Source: CAYQUC01 sp964514215
GTDB lineage: Bacteria > Pseudomonadota > Gammaproteobacteria > UBA6429 > Thiohalophilaceae
DNA: 64,000 nt
Assembly: GCA_964514215.1 (NCBI GenBank)
Contig: CAZEPW010000004.1
Coordinates: 1-64,000, forward strand
Direction of reading: 5' to 3'
The notes beneath the pieces are model-generated. The model had not been told where the DNA came from and did no database searches. It saw only the letters and a list, made by a program, of their open reading frames with translations. Position numbers and translations under genes: made by a program. Positions 9,494-16,573 of this stretch are shown here, piece by piece. Position 1 is the stretch's first letter. Every line of letters begins with the position of its first letter.

Positions 9494-11128
9494 ATGATTT
9501 CACAGACAATAACAAGAATATTTCGCATGAAATATAATATAAGTAATATTCAGAAGATAATAAACAATACAATTCTTTTGTTCTTTTTTATACTATTTTT
9601 AATTACGGCATTTTTAATTTGGAATGGTATTAAACAATATTACGATTTTGTTACTTATCAAAAAACCATATCTTTTAATTCAGTCACCAATGCTGCTGGA
9701 GAAATAAATCAATACTTACGTAATACCAACCGCTTAGTTGGTTTATTTGTTAATGATAACCTTGACTCAATTAAAGAATTTAGCGATACGCCTGATATTG
9801 AAAGTAAAACATATCAAAATCTAGATAAAAACGTGTCGCGTTATTTCCCTAATCATTTTGCTTTTACAATTACGGATAACCATGGTGAAGCTTACATTAC
9901 TCATTTCGAAGGTAAAATAGGAGAGTTATGTGTTGCTGATTTAAACTCTTATTTAAAAGATGATATTTTATTAACTCGAATTCATCCAAATAATATCGCA
10001 CACCATTTTGATGTTATTACCAAGTGGTCGGCAGGTAATAAAAACGGTTTATTTTTTGTAAGCTTTTTAACCGAGAATCTCGGACGTTTAATTAATTTAG
10101 CTCAAATCCCAAAGCATAATATATTAGTGGTTAATCCAAAATTTGAATATTTAATTGAATTAACAAAAAATGGTCCAAGAATTAATTTAAAACGTGAAAA
10201 TTATCGTTTATCAAAGAGTGAGTTAAAAAATAAATTAACCCAAGTTGAAATCCCAAACACCTTGTGGTTAGTTATTGATTTAGTTGATGATGAACTATTT
10301 AGTGACTATTTATTTAAAATAATTTTAAACAGTAGTCTCATGTTTATTTTTGTATTAATTATTGCGATAAGCATTGTTTGTCTCTTAAAAATAAGTCAAA
10401 GGGTATTGCTTAATGAAGAAAAATATAAAAATAATTTTATATTGACGGTGAGTCACGAATTGCGCTCTCCTCTTGCATCAGTGGTCAGTTCATTAGATTT
10501 AATTCGAGAAGGCGTTACTGGTAAAATAAATGACAAGTCCTTGGAATTAATAGAAATTGCTAGAACCAATAGTTTGCAATTAAAGCTACTGGTTGATGAT
10601 TTACTCGATATTCAGTCAGTAGTTTACGATTCTATTAAATATTATAAAAAATCTTATGAGTTAAAAGAATTTATTAAACAGTGTGTTGCTAGCATTCAAA
10701 CTCATGATAATAAAATTCAATGTAAGTTTGATCAAGTTATTATAGAAAAGGATATTTTTTTATTTATTGATGAACATCGAGTTTCTCATGCAATAAGAAA
10801 CCTACTTAAAAATGCTATTCGAAATAGTAATAACGATTTTGTGGAAGTTTTTGTTGAGAGAGTTTCTGAAAATATTCGAATTAGTGTGACAGACCGCGGT
10901 GATGGTATTCCTGAAAAATTTCAAGATACAATTTTTGATCGGTTTATGACTTTTGAACAACAAATAAATAATAATTACATGGGTATTGGTGTTGGGTTAA
11001 ATTTAGTTAAAAAGATAATTGAAGCTCATAATGGTTCTGTTAACTTTGTTACCAAGGAAGGACAGGGTTCAATATTTTATATCGACATCCCTGAATATAC
11101 TGGTTTTAATGTTGATGATGAAAAATAG
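9494..11128 (+). CDS. membrane sensor histidine kinase without receiver
   Basis: A sensor kinase of about 544 residues. It has a first transmembrane helix (ILLFFFILFLITAFLIW), a periplasmic input region of about 230 residues, a second helix (LMFIFVLIIAISIVCLL) and then HisKA with VSHELRSPLASVV near residue 320, followed by HATPase_c with an N-box (NLLKNAIRN), G1 (DRGDGIPE) and G2 (GIGVGLNLVKKII). There is no HAMP, PAS or receiver. No intact response regulator gene is next to it, but a degenerate receiver-like gene is convergent 14 bp downstream. Start uncertain: ATG at 9494 or 9527, neither with a clear ribosome site. The periplasmic domain is not recognised. Confidence 0.85.
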   Translation: MISQTITRIFRMKYNISNIQKIINNTILLFFFILFLITAFLIWNGIKQYYDFVTYQKTISFNSVTNAAGEINQYLRNTNRLVGLFVNDNLDSIKEFSDTPDIESKTYQNLDKNVSRYFPNHFAFTITDNHGEAYITHFEGKIGELCVADLNSYLKDDILLTRIHPNNIAHHFDVITKWSAGNKNGLFFVSFLTENLGRLINLAQIPKHNILVVNPKFEYLIELTKNGPRINLKRENYRLSKSELKNKLTQVEIPNTLWLVIDLVDDELFSDYLFKIILNSSLMFIFVLIIAISIVCLLKISQRVLLNEEKYKNNFILTVSHELRSPLASVVSSLDLIREGVTGKINDKSLELIEIARTNSLQLKLLVDDLLDIQSVVYDSIKYYKKSYELKEFIKQCVASIQTHDNKIQCKFDQVIIEKDIFLFIDEHRVSHAIRNLLKNAIRNSNNDFVEVFVERVSENIRISVTDRGDGIPEKFQDTIFDRFMTFEQQINNNYMGIGVGLNLVKKIIEAHNGSVNFVTKEGQGSIFYIDIPEYTGFNVDDEK

Positions 11129-11142
11129 TTTAAATATAAAAC

Positions 11143-11532
11143 TTAATTAACCATTGCATCTAAAACATTTTCCAGATTTTGACCGTCAATAGGGTATGTT
11201 AGAATCGCGTCTAATGAAATCATCTCATTTAATTTATCAACAAATTTTCTTTCATGTTTTTTTACAAAGATTATTTTTTTAGCGCTTGGTGAATATTTTT
11301 GTAAACTATAGAGGAAAACATCAAGATTTGAAATATTAACACCAGCATAGTTTGAGCCATAACCATAAATAAATTCAGCGATTATAATGTCTGGACTGCA
11401 TTTTTTTAATGCCATCATTGCTTTGCGAGTGCTGTTGAAAAATTGATCATCTACATTGAGCTTTTTATATAGCCCCCCTAAATTAGGAAAACCAGGCGCT
11501 TCTGCGATTGAAAAGATTAATTTTTTTGGCAT
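11143..11532 (-). CDS. receiver-like protein lacking phosphorylation residues
   Basis: A 129-residue protein with the alternating hydrophobic-strand pattern of a CheY-like fold: KKLIFSIAEAP, SPDIIIAEFIYG, AKKIIFVKKHE, LDAILTYPID. The place of the phosphoacceptor Asp is occupied by AEF, and the usual TKP lysine by TYP, so it would not be phosphorylated in the normal way. This is an inference from pattern, not a confident family match; a different flavodoxin-like fold is possible. It is convergent with the sensor kinase gene and lies 26 bp downstream of the PqiA-like gene, with which it may be co-transcribed. Confidence 0.55.
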   Translation of the reverse strand: MPKKLIFSIAEAPGFPNLGGLYKKLNVDDQFFNSTRKAMMALKKCSPDIIIAEFIYGYGSNYAGVNISNLDVFLYSLQKYSPSAKKIIFVKKHERKFVDKLNEMISLDAILTYPIDGQNLENVLDAMVN

Positions 11533-11558
11533 ATTATTTAACTATTTTTCAATAATCG

Positions 11559-12068
11559 CTATTCATTGCGAGTGAGTTTTACTATTTGCGAAGTAACAAT
11601 CATAACGAGTATAACGGATATAGTAAAAGCATATAATCCGAATTTCATTTCTATATCAACTACCGGGCCAAGCTTAACTCCGACAATTAAAATTGCAATT
11701 ACAAACACGTCGAGCATTGACCACTTTCCAATATGATGTATCCAAACTAAATATTTTTTGTTTAATTGTGATGCATCAATTTTATGACTGACCAATAGAC
11801 TAAGGATAACTATTTTAGCGATAGGAAGAATGATACTAAAGCTGGTGATTATAAAAAATAAAAACCACTGTTCGTTTTCTATTAGTTGTTGGATACCACT
11901 AAGAATGGAAAAAGTGTTTTGAATAAAAATTAGTTTTGAAACGGTAAATATTGGTGCTAATAATCCTATGATTAGAAAGACAATTGATAACGCGATTAAA
12001 ATTTGCAGAAATAGGGCGTTAACAGGATGGTTTGATGCAATGTTATTTTTTTGTGAATTTAAATCCAT
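11559..12068 (-). CDS. PqiA-like inner membrane protein
   Basis: A 169-residue integral membrane protein with four predicted helices: LFLQILIALSIVFLIIGLL, WFLFFIITSFSIILPIAKI, MLDVFVIAILIVGVKLG and FGLYAFTISVILVMIVTS. The spacing and the sequences LPIAKI, GKWSMLDVFVIAI and GLYAF are typical of one PqiA domain (paraquat-inducible protein A). E. coli PqiA has two such domains and works with MCE proteins PqiB and PqiC in lipid transport. Here only one domain is present and no MCE gene is adjacent, so a lipid-transport role is not supported by context. A clear ATG start is used. Confidence 0.75.
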   Translation of the reverse strand: MDLNSQKNNIASNHPVNALFLQILIALSIVFLIIGLLAPIFTVSKLIFIQNTFSILSGIQQLIENEQWFLFFIITSFSIILPIAKIVILSLLVSHKIDASQLNKKYLVWIHHIGKWSMLDVFVIAILIVGVKLGPVVDIEMKFGLYAFTISVILVMIVTSQIVKLTRNE

Positions 12069-12118
12069 AGGTTTGTTTATATCGGCTCGATTAATTTAGC
12101 AGAATAGCTAAAATTACT

Positions 12119-12159
12119 ATAATCGTAGAATCATCAGAATATGATAATTCTACGATTAT
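12119..12159 (-). terminator. strong hairpin between ppiC and the PqiA-like gene
   Basis: Perfect 13-bp inverted repeat, ATAATCGTAGAAT at 12119-12131 and its complement at 12147-12159. In the minus direction it lies 7 bp after the ppiC stop and is followed by only a short T-run, so it is either a modest terminator or a 3'-end stabilising hairpin. On the plus strand it is followed by TTTTT-rich sequence. Confidence 0.5.
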
Positions 12160-12165
12160 TTTTCA

Positions 12166-12450
12166 TTAGTCAGTTCTATTTGTAATTTCAATCAAGTGAT
12201 ATCCAAACTGAGTTTGGACTGGGCCTTGAACAACATTTAAATCAGCACTAAAAACAACTTCGTCAAATTCCTTAACCATTTGACCAGGGCTAAATTCCCC
12301 TAAATCACCACCAGCCGAAGAACCTGATGGGCACTTTGAATGAGTTTTAGCGATATCGGCAAAATCTGCTCCACCAACAATCTGTTGTTTTAATGATTCA
12401 CATTCTTCAGCAGTATCTACTAGGATGTGACGTGCACTTGCTTTAGCCAT
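12166..12450 (-). CDS. ppiC: parvulin-type peptidyl-prolyl isomerase
   Basis: A 94-residue single-domain parvulin, the cytoplasmic PpiC type that catalyses cis-trans isomerisation of prolyl bonds. The sequence has the family blocks ASARHILVDT, FADIAKTHSKCPS, GGDLGEFSPGQMVKEFDE, VQGPVQTQFGYHLIEI. The active-site histidines (RHIL near the N-terminus and YHLI near the C-terminus) are present. No signal peptide. Length matches E. coli PpiC (93). The ribosome site GGAG lies eight bases before the ATG. It is a single gene with its own candidate promoter upstream and a hairpin downstream. Confidence 0.95.
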   Translation of the reverse strand: MAKASARHILVDTAEECESLKQQIVGGADFADIAKTHSKCPSGSSAGGDLGEFSPGQMVKEFDEVVFSADLNVVQGPVQTQFGYHLIEITNRTD

Positions 12451-12476
12451 AATTATTCTCCAAATTTAATAGCATT

Positions 12477-12505
12477 CTTATAATTGTTGCTATTTTACGG
12501 ATAAA
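12477..12505 (-). promoter_or_regulatory. candidate ppiC promoter
   Basis: On the minus strand, TTTATC and TATAAG are separated by 17 bp, and the latter lies about 27 bp before the ppiC ATG. Match to the sigma-70 consensus is moderate. Confidence 0.3.
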
Positions 12506-12649
12506 GTTAACAAATTGCATTAATTAAGCTGAGCTTGAGATAAGAAAAAGACCACTTAACCTTAGTTCGGTATAAAAATAGTATTGGTGCAATGTGATAA
12601 TCTTGATGTTTTGGCTCTAGATTCCGGCTCAAAAGACTATCGGAATGAC

Positions 12650-13122
12650 GGTTATTTTTAAAGTTGCTATACTCGGAATAATTCTAAAACATCATAGCCA
12701 TGATAGCTCCGTCATTGCCGCACGTTTTTAGCTGAAATCCAGAGATTCGCGACATAACTACCTAGCCGTTAGATTGGTATCAGAATATTATTAGTGCAAC
12801 GTGAACCTTGGTGTATTAACGTTTATACACTCGGAATAATTCTAAAACACCATTGTCATGACAACCGCGTCATTCCCGCATGCCTTTAGCGGGAATCCAT
12901 AGATTTGTGGCATAACTACCTAAGCGTTAGATTGGTATCAGAATATTATTAGTGCAACGTGAACCTTGGTGTATTAACGTTTATACACTCGGAATAATTC
13001 TAAAACACCATTGTCATGACAACCGCGTCATTCCCGCATGCCTTTAGCGGGAATCCATAGATTTGTGGCATAACTACCTAAGCGTTAGATTGGTATCAGA
13101 ATATTGGTTATTTTTAAAGTTG
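12650..13122. repeat. 158-bp tandem repeat array with REP-like palindromes
   Basis: Three head-to-tail units begin with ACTCGGAATAATTCTAAAAC at 12671, 12829 and 12987, exactly 158 bp apart. Units two and three are identical by eye over the 119 bp they share (12829-12947 and 12987-13105); unit one is diverged in its first part but its 39-bp tail is the same as in unit two. Units two and three each contain ATTCCCGC, a 9-bp loop and GCGGGAAT (12872-12896 and 13030-13054), a palindrome of the type dispersed in many proteobacterial genomes. The array is bracketed by a 17-bp direct repeat at 12650-12666 and 13106-13122. No coding capacity is credible. This fills most of the 713-bp gap between ppiC and the glycosylase gene. 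Confidence 0.9.
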
Positions 13123-13163
13123 TTGCATGATTTACAGGATTTCGTTAGGTTTTGGCAATCCTA

Positions 13164-13673
13164 TCAAATAAGAGATGCTTTTAAGACCGACCAAAACTCG
13201 AGTTTTTCGATTGGTTTTAGGGTTGCCATTGCTGGGCTGGTGGATGGCAGTTTATGATATTGTAATTGCTGATAATGCGGCAATAAAGTTGGTTGTACCT
13301 GTTTTAAATATTCCTGTTGTGATTTTGCGCCATTAAAAAAGATATATTTTATCGAGGGATATGATTCAAAGAAAGCATTAAAATTATTGGCTACCATGGA
13401 GTTTTTTTCAATGGCCGAATCTAGACTGCCTGAGCGTTTGCAATTTCTTAAAACATCCCAAACTGCAATATCATTATCATGAAGTAATTGTACTCGTTGT
13501 TGATAGTCGAGGTTTTGTTCTTCTGAAAATAACGATTCCATTATGAACCAAAAGCAATTCCGCGGGTGAGCGTAATATTGCGTTTTAGATAAGGATGTTA
13601 CACTCGGCATGGAGCCGAGAATGAGAATTTTTGCTGTAACCGATGTTATTGCGTTAAACCCAGTTAATATCAA
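13164..13673 (-). CDS. hypoxanthine-type DNA glycosylase (UDG superfamily)
   Basis: A 169-residue cytoplasmic enzyme of the uracil-DNA-glycosylase superfamily, closest to the DNA-deoxyinosine (family 6) glycosylases that remove hypoxanthine from deaminated adenine sites. Visible motifs: ILILGSMPSVTSLSKTQYYA with HPRNCFW (N-terminal active-site loop) and KLPSTSPA (C-terminal loop). The E. coli Mug and Ung motifs are absent. The start must be TTG at 13673, because the first strand (ILILGS) would be lost from any later start; it overlaps the stop of the upstream gene as TTGA, indicating translational coupling. Assignment to the superfamily is firm, the preferred lesion is inferred. Confidence 0.82.
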   Translation of the reverse strand: MILTGFNAITSVTAKILILGSMPSVTSLSKTQYYAHPRNCFWFIMESLFSEEQNLDYQQRVQLLHDNDIAVWDVLRNCKRSGSLDSAIEKNSMVANNFNAFFESYPSIKYIFFNGAKSQQEYLKQVQPTLLPHYQQLQYHKLPSTSPAMATLKPIEKLEFWSVLKASLI

Positions 13674-14278
13674 TCTTCAGATAGCCCTAGTAGCGCTTCT
13701 TTTAAATTATAGTCCGCTGGATCGTCACCAAGCCAGACTCGTAGCAATGCTTTTTGGAAGTCTGTACCGCTAATTTCACCTTTGAGTTTATTATTGATAG
13801 TTATTCTTGTGTTATTTGAACTCAGAAAATCAAGTTGTATGTTATCACCGCGGTGCATTGTTATAAAGTAACTGTTAAATTTATCCAGTCGTTTTTTTAA
13901 TGTTGTAAATACTTCTGCAGAATTATTATTTTTAAAGCCTGTTATCCAACCGTTGGTTAGTTTTTCTTTGTCGACTTCTTTGTATAAGAAATTTAAATTG
14001 ATTCTTTTTGATTGGGGGCTATTGATAATTCTTTCACTGTTCGAATCTTTGTTTTTAACATAAAGTGAACCAATGTAAATATCAAAAAAGAACTTAGTTC
14101 GAATGCCAACACCATTTAATAGTAATGTCTCATTATCTATTTGGATGGTATCAGGGATTTTGACACCGGCAATTTCGGTCGCTAGGGTATTTTGAGAATA
14201 CAGAAAACCACCTAATAAGACGATTTGGGATAGTAACAGACTAATACTTAACGTTTTAATTTTGCTAACAAAATTCAT
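13670..14278 (-). CDS. exported chalcone-isomerase-like protein
   Basis: A 202-residue protein with an N-terminal signal peptide (LLLSQIVLLGGFLYSQNTLA) and a chalcone isomerase-like domain, as in many gammaproteobacterial periplasmic proteins of unknown function. The family signature LNGVGIRTKFFFDIYIGSLYV and the C-terminal GDDPADYNLKEALLG are clear. Bacterial members of this type are not expected to make flavonoids. The ATG at 14278 is preferred over TTG at 14284 because AGGA lies seven bases upstream. It overlaps the glycosylase gene by four bases and follows the SpoIIAA-like gene by 15 bp, so these three probably form an operon. Confidence 0.85.
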   Translation of the reverse strand: MNFVSKIKTLSISLLLSQIVLLGGFLYSQNTLATEIAGVKIPDTIQIDNETLLLNGVGIRTKFFFDIYIGSLYVKNKDSNSERIINSPQSKRINLNFLYKEVDKEKLTNGWITGFKNNNSAEVFTTLKKRLDKFNSYFITMHRGDNIQLDFLSSNNTRITINNKLKGEISGTDFQKALLRVWLGDDPADYNLKEALLGLSED

Positions 14279-14293
14279 AATCAATTCCTGTTG

Positions 14294-14698
14294 TTATGAG
14301 AAACTTAGATTGCTATCAATTTCTTCACGCAACCATTCTTCGGCTTCTGTTCTTGTCCGAAATACTTTAGCATTCCATGGAATATCATCGGTATAGGCTT
14401 GCCACATGCGACTAAGTCCATAACCTAAATCTGAATTCATGACTGCGGCTATATAAATATTGGGGTTTTCTTTGGATGCACACATGCTCAAATTACTGCA
14501 TTGCAATACGTCATTTGAACATAAATCGAGTTTATCGGTATGTGTGAAGTCAGCTAAGATGTATTTTAACAATAATAATTTCTTGGTAGGGGCATAACGC
14601 TCTTTTTGCGCTGATATTAATTCATTCCCAGAGATATCACCGGTGAAAGTGGTGATAACGCCAGAGCCTTCGTCTGTGTTTAAATTTACTATTGGCAT
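14294..14698 (-). CDS. SpoIIAA-like/STAS-fold protein
   Basis: A 134-residue soluble protein. The layout of strands and helices (GVITTFTGDISGNELISAQ, LLLLKYILADFTHTDKLDL, IYIAAVMNSDLGYGLSRMW, WNAKVFRTRTEAEEWLREE) resembles the SpoIIAA-like proteins of proteobacteria, a STAS-type fold often found as stand-alone housekeeping proteins. The last segment, an aromatic residue, a basic strand, then EAEEWL, is characteristic. The phosphorylatable serine of true SpoIIAA is not evident, so a partner-switching role is not implied. It is the first gene of a probable three-gene minus-strand operon with the chalcone-isomerase-like and glycosylase genes. Confidence 0.6.
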   Translation of the reverse strand: MPIVNLNTDEGSGVITTFTGDISGNELISAQKERYAPTKKLLLLKYILADFTHTDKLDLCSNDVLQCSNLSMCASKENPNIYIAAVMNSDLGYGLSRMWQAYTDDIPWNAKVFRTRTEAEEWLREEIDSNLSFS

Positions 14699-14756
14699 AA
14701 TCTTATTGTCTAAAAAGTTTATTTAAGCATACCATATATTTTGCTATTTAAAAAAC

Positions 14757-15287
14757 TTATAACGCAATACTAAATTGTAATACATAGGTGCCGCCTTGGG
14801 CTATTGGGCGTAGGGTGAAATTCTTGTATTGGCTTGTAAAGTAAAAGCTATTGATAATCCCCACAGCAGCGCCAGCAAAAACATCATTATTAAAATGGAA
14901 TTTTGATTCAACTCGACTATAACCAACAAAGCTGGCAGCAAGGTAAGCTGGAATGCTAATGGAAAACCCATAGCGTTTGTGGATAAAGGCTGCACCTTGG
15001 AAGGCCGCTGAAGTATGTCCGGATGGAAAAGAGCGCAGACTGCCATTAGGTCTTTTTTTAGTAACAATACTTTTTAAGGCATTGGTGATTAAAAAATTGC
15101 TGGTGAATGATTTTAAAAACTGAATTTGACCTTGTTGATCATCAAGATAAAGCGAGCTGCCATAGGCCACTGAAGGGATTAAAACTTGTAAAATGTCTCC
15201 AGCTTGTTCAGTATTTTTTGAGGCGTGTGTAAACTGCGAATTCGCGAGTAGCAGTAAAAAACTAAGGGCTATAAGTATTTTTGTCAT
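14757..15287 (-). CDS. PAP2-family phosphatase
   Basis: A 176-residue membrane-associated or exported protein with a signal-like N-terminus (FLLLLANSQFTHA). All three motifs of the type 2 phosphatidic acid phosphatase superfamily are visible: KKRPNG, SFPSGHTSA and SRVESKFHFNNDVFAG, including the catalytic histidines of motifs 2 and 3. These enzymes dephosphorylate lipid phosphates such as undecaprenyl pyrophosphate or phosphatidic acid in the periplasmic leaflet. Compared with PgpB-type enzymes it is short with few hydrophobic helices, so the substrate is open. The ATG at 15287 is used; the TTG at 15296 is an alternative. Confidence 0.85.
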   Translation of the reverse strand: MTKILIALSFLLLLANSQFTHASKNTEQAGDILQVLIPSVAYGSSLYLDDQQGQIQFLKSFTSNFLITNALKSIVTKKRPNGSLRSFPSGHTSAAFQGAAFIHKRYGFSISIPAYLAASFVGYSRVESKFHFNNDVFAGAAVGIINSFYFTSQYKNFTLRPIAQGGTYVLQFSIAL

Positions 15288-15381
15288 TGTCGTCAATGTG
15301 CGTGAAATAAATTAACGGTACTGTTAAGTATACAGATAATTTATAATGAGGCGTAAATTACTTTATGAAGTCAAATTATTT

Positions 15382-16254
15382 ATGATAGAAACGATTGAAT
15401 CAGCACTAATACACGATGCTAATGCGAAAAATTTTTCGGAATTGGTTATTGACAATTCTAATCGAGGGCCCGTGTTAGTTAATTTTTGGTCTCGAAAAGC
15501 AGGACCGTGCTTACGGCAGTATCCGATTTTAGACAAATTAGTGCATGAATACCAAGGTCGTTTGTTATTAGTTAATATTGATACAGAAAATGAAATTGCA
15601 CTTTCGCAAGATTTTTCTGTTGTTAGTGTGCCAACATTAAAACTGTTTCGATTTGGTGAGGTGGTCAGGACGTTGCACGGTTATCAAGCTGAATTTGATA
15701 TAAAAAAAATGATTGATAAATTCGTTGTTCGAGATTCAGATATTAAAATTGAACAAGCGATACAAGAGTATTCGGTGGGTAATATTGATCAAGCATATCA
15801 AATATTATCGGATGCTATAATTGAAGATCAAATTAATCCACGTTTGCCGTTAACTGTTTGTAAATTATTAAAACATCAAAAACGATTTACTGAAGCATTA
15901 AATTTGATCGAATCTCTCTCAACAGAGCTAAAAAATGATGAAGATATTCAACAATTACATATTCACTCCTTTTTTAATTCAATTTTAGAGTCCGTTCATG
16001 ATTTTGATGTGTTACAAAAAAATTATAAAAAACATAAAGATAATTTATTATTAATTAAGCAAATGTCGGCTTATTTTGTCATTGAAAATAAATATGAACA
16101 AGCCTTATTACAATTAGAGAGAATAATTGAATTAGACTGTAATTACGATAAAAAGTATGCCCAGATTGCAATGTTACATATATTCACCTTGTTAGGTGAA
16201 GAGCATAGCTTAAAACAAAAATTTAGGCCGCTGTTGGTAAAATATGTTCACTAA
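15382..16254 (+). CDS. CnoX/YbbN-like thioredoxin with TPR tail
   Basis: A 290-residue protein with an N-terminal thioredoxin fold (residues about 10-110) and a C-terminal tetratricopeptide-like region rich in helices (about 120-290), the architecture of E. coli YbbN/CnoX, a chaperedoxin working with GroEL. The active site reads KAGPC at residues 39-43 where thioredoxin has WCGPC, so only the second cysteine is kept and it cannot act as a normal disulfide reductase. The cis-proline region VSVPTLKLF is intact. The start at ATG 15382 fits the family; an ATG at 15346 would add 12 basic residues. Ribosome sites are weak for both. It stands alone. Confidence 0.85.
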   Translation: MIETIESALIHDANAKNFSELVIDNSNRGPVLVNFWSRKAGPCLRQYPILDKLVHEYQGRLLLVNIDTENEIALSQDFSVVSVPTLKLFRFGEVVRTLHGYQAEFDIKKMIDKFVVRDSDIKIEQAIQEYSVGNIDQAYQILSDAIIEDQINPRLPLTVCKLLKHQKRFTEALNLIESLSTELKNDEDIQQLHIHSFFNSILESVHDFDVLQKNYKKHKDNLLLIKQMSAYFVIENKYEQALLQLERIIELDCNYDKKYAQIAMLHIFTLLGEEHSLKQKFRPLLVKYVH

Positions 16255-16573
16255 GGATTGATAGAATAAATATTTTACATAATTAATATCACTAGGAAAT
16301 AAATAACTTGTATGTTTTTTATTCGTATTTTAGTTATCCTAATGTTATTTCAGTATTCAAAAGACAGTATTTTTAAAACTTTATTGATCTCGAATAAGAA
16401 AGTGTAAAATTACACTAACTAATGGAACGATTTTTGTCGTATACTCTGACTGTTTAGAGTTAGAAATGTGATACCAACATAATAAAAAAATCACAAATTA
16501 GCGCTCAGGAATAAGCGGTTATGCAAATAAATTTAATTGTCTTTTCTATAATATTCATTCAATTTCTAGGTTT
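16255..16573. promoter_or_regulatory. intergenic with palindrome AGTGTAA-AA-TTACACT
   Basis: A 319-bp AT-rich gap before the ExeA-SPOR gene. It holds a perfect 7-bp inverted repeat with 2-bp centre at 16401-16416 and a TATACT at 16440-16445, for which no -35 box is found at the right distance. Candidate operator region only. Confidence 0.35.

Noticed and set aside
12671..13105. Direct repeats as a CRISPR array
   Set aside because: The units are 158 bp and contiguous, with no spacers of 30-40 bp and no cas genes. It is a simple tandem repeat.
13063..13257. Plus-strand 64-codon frame overlapping the repeat and the glycosylase gene
   Set aside because: Its start is in the repeat array and it runs antisense to the DNA glycosylase, which has clear motifs. 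No ribosome site.
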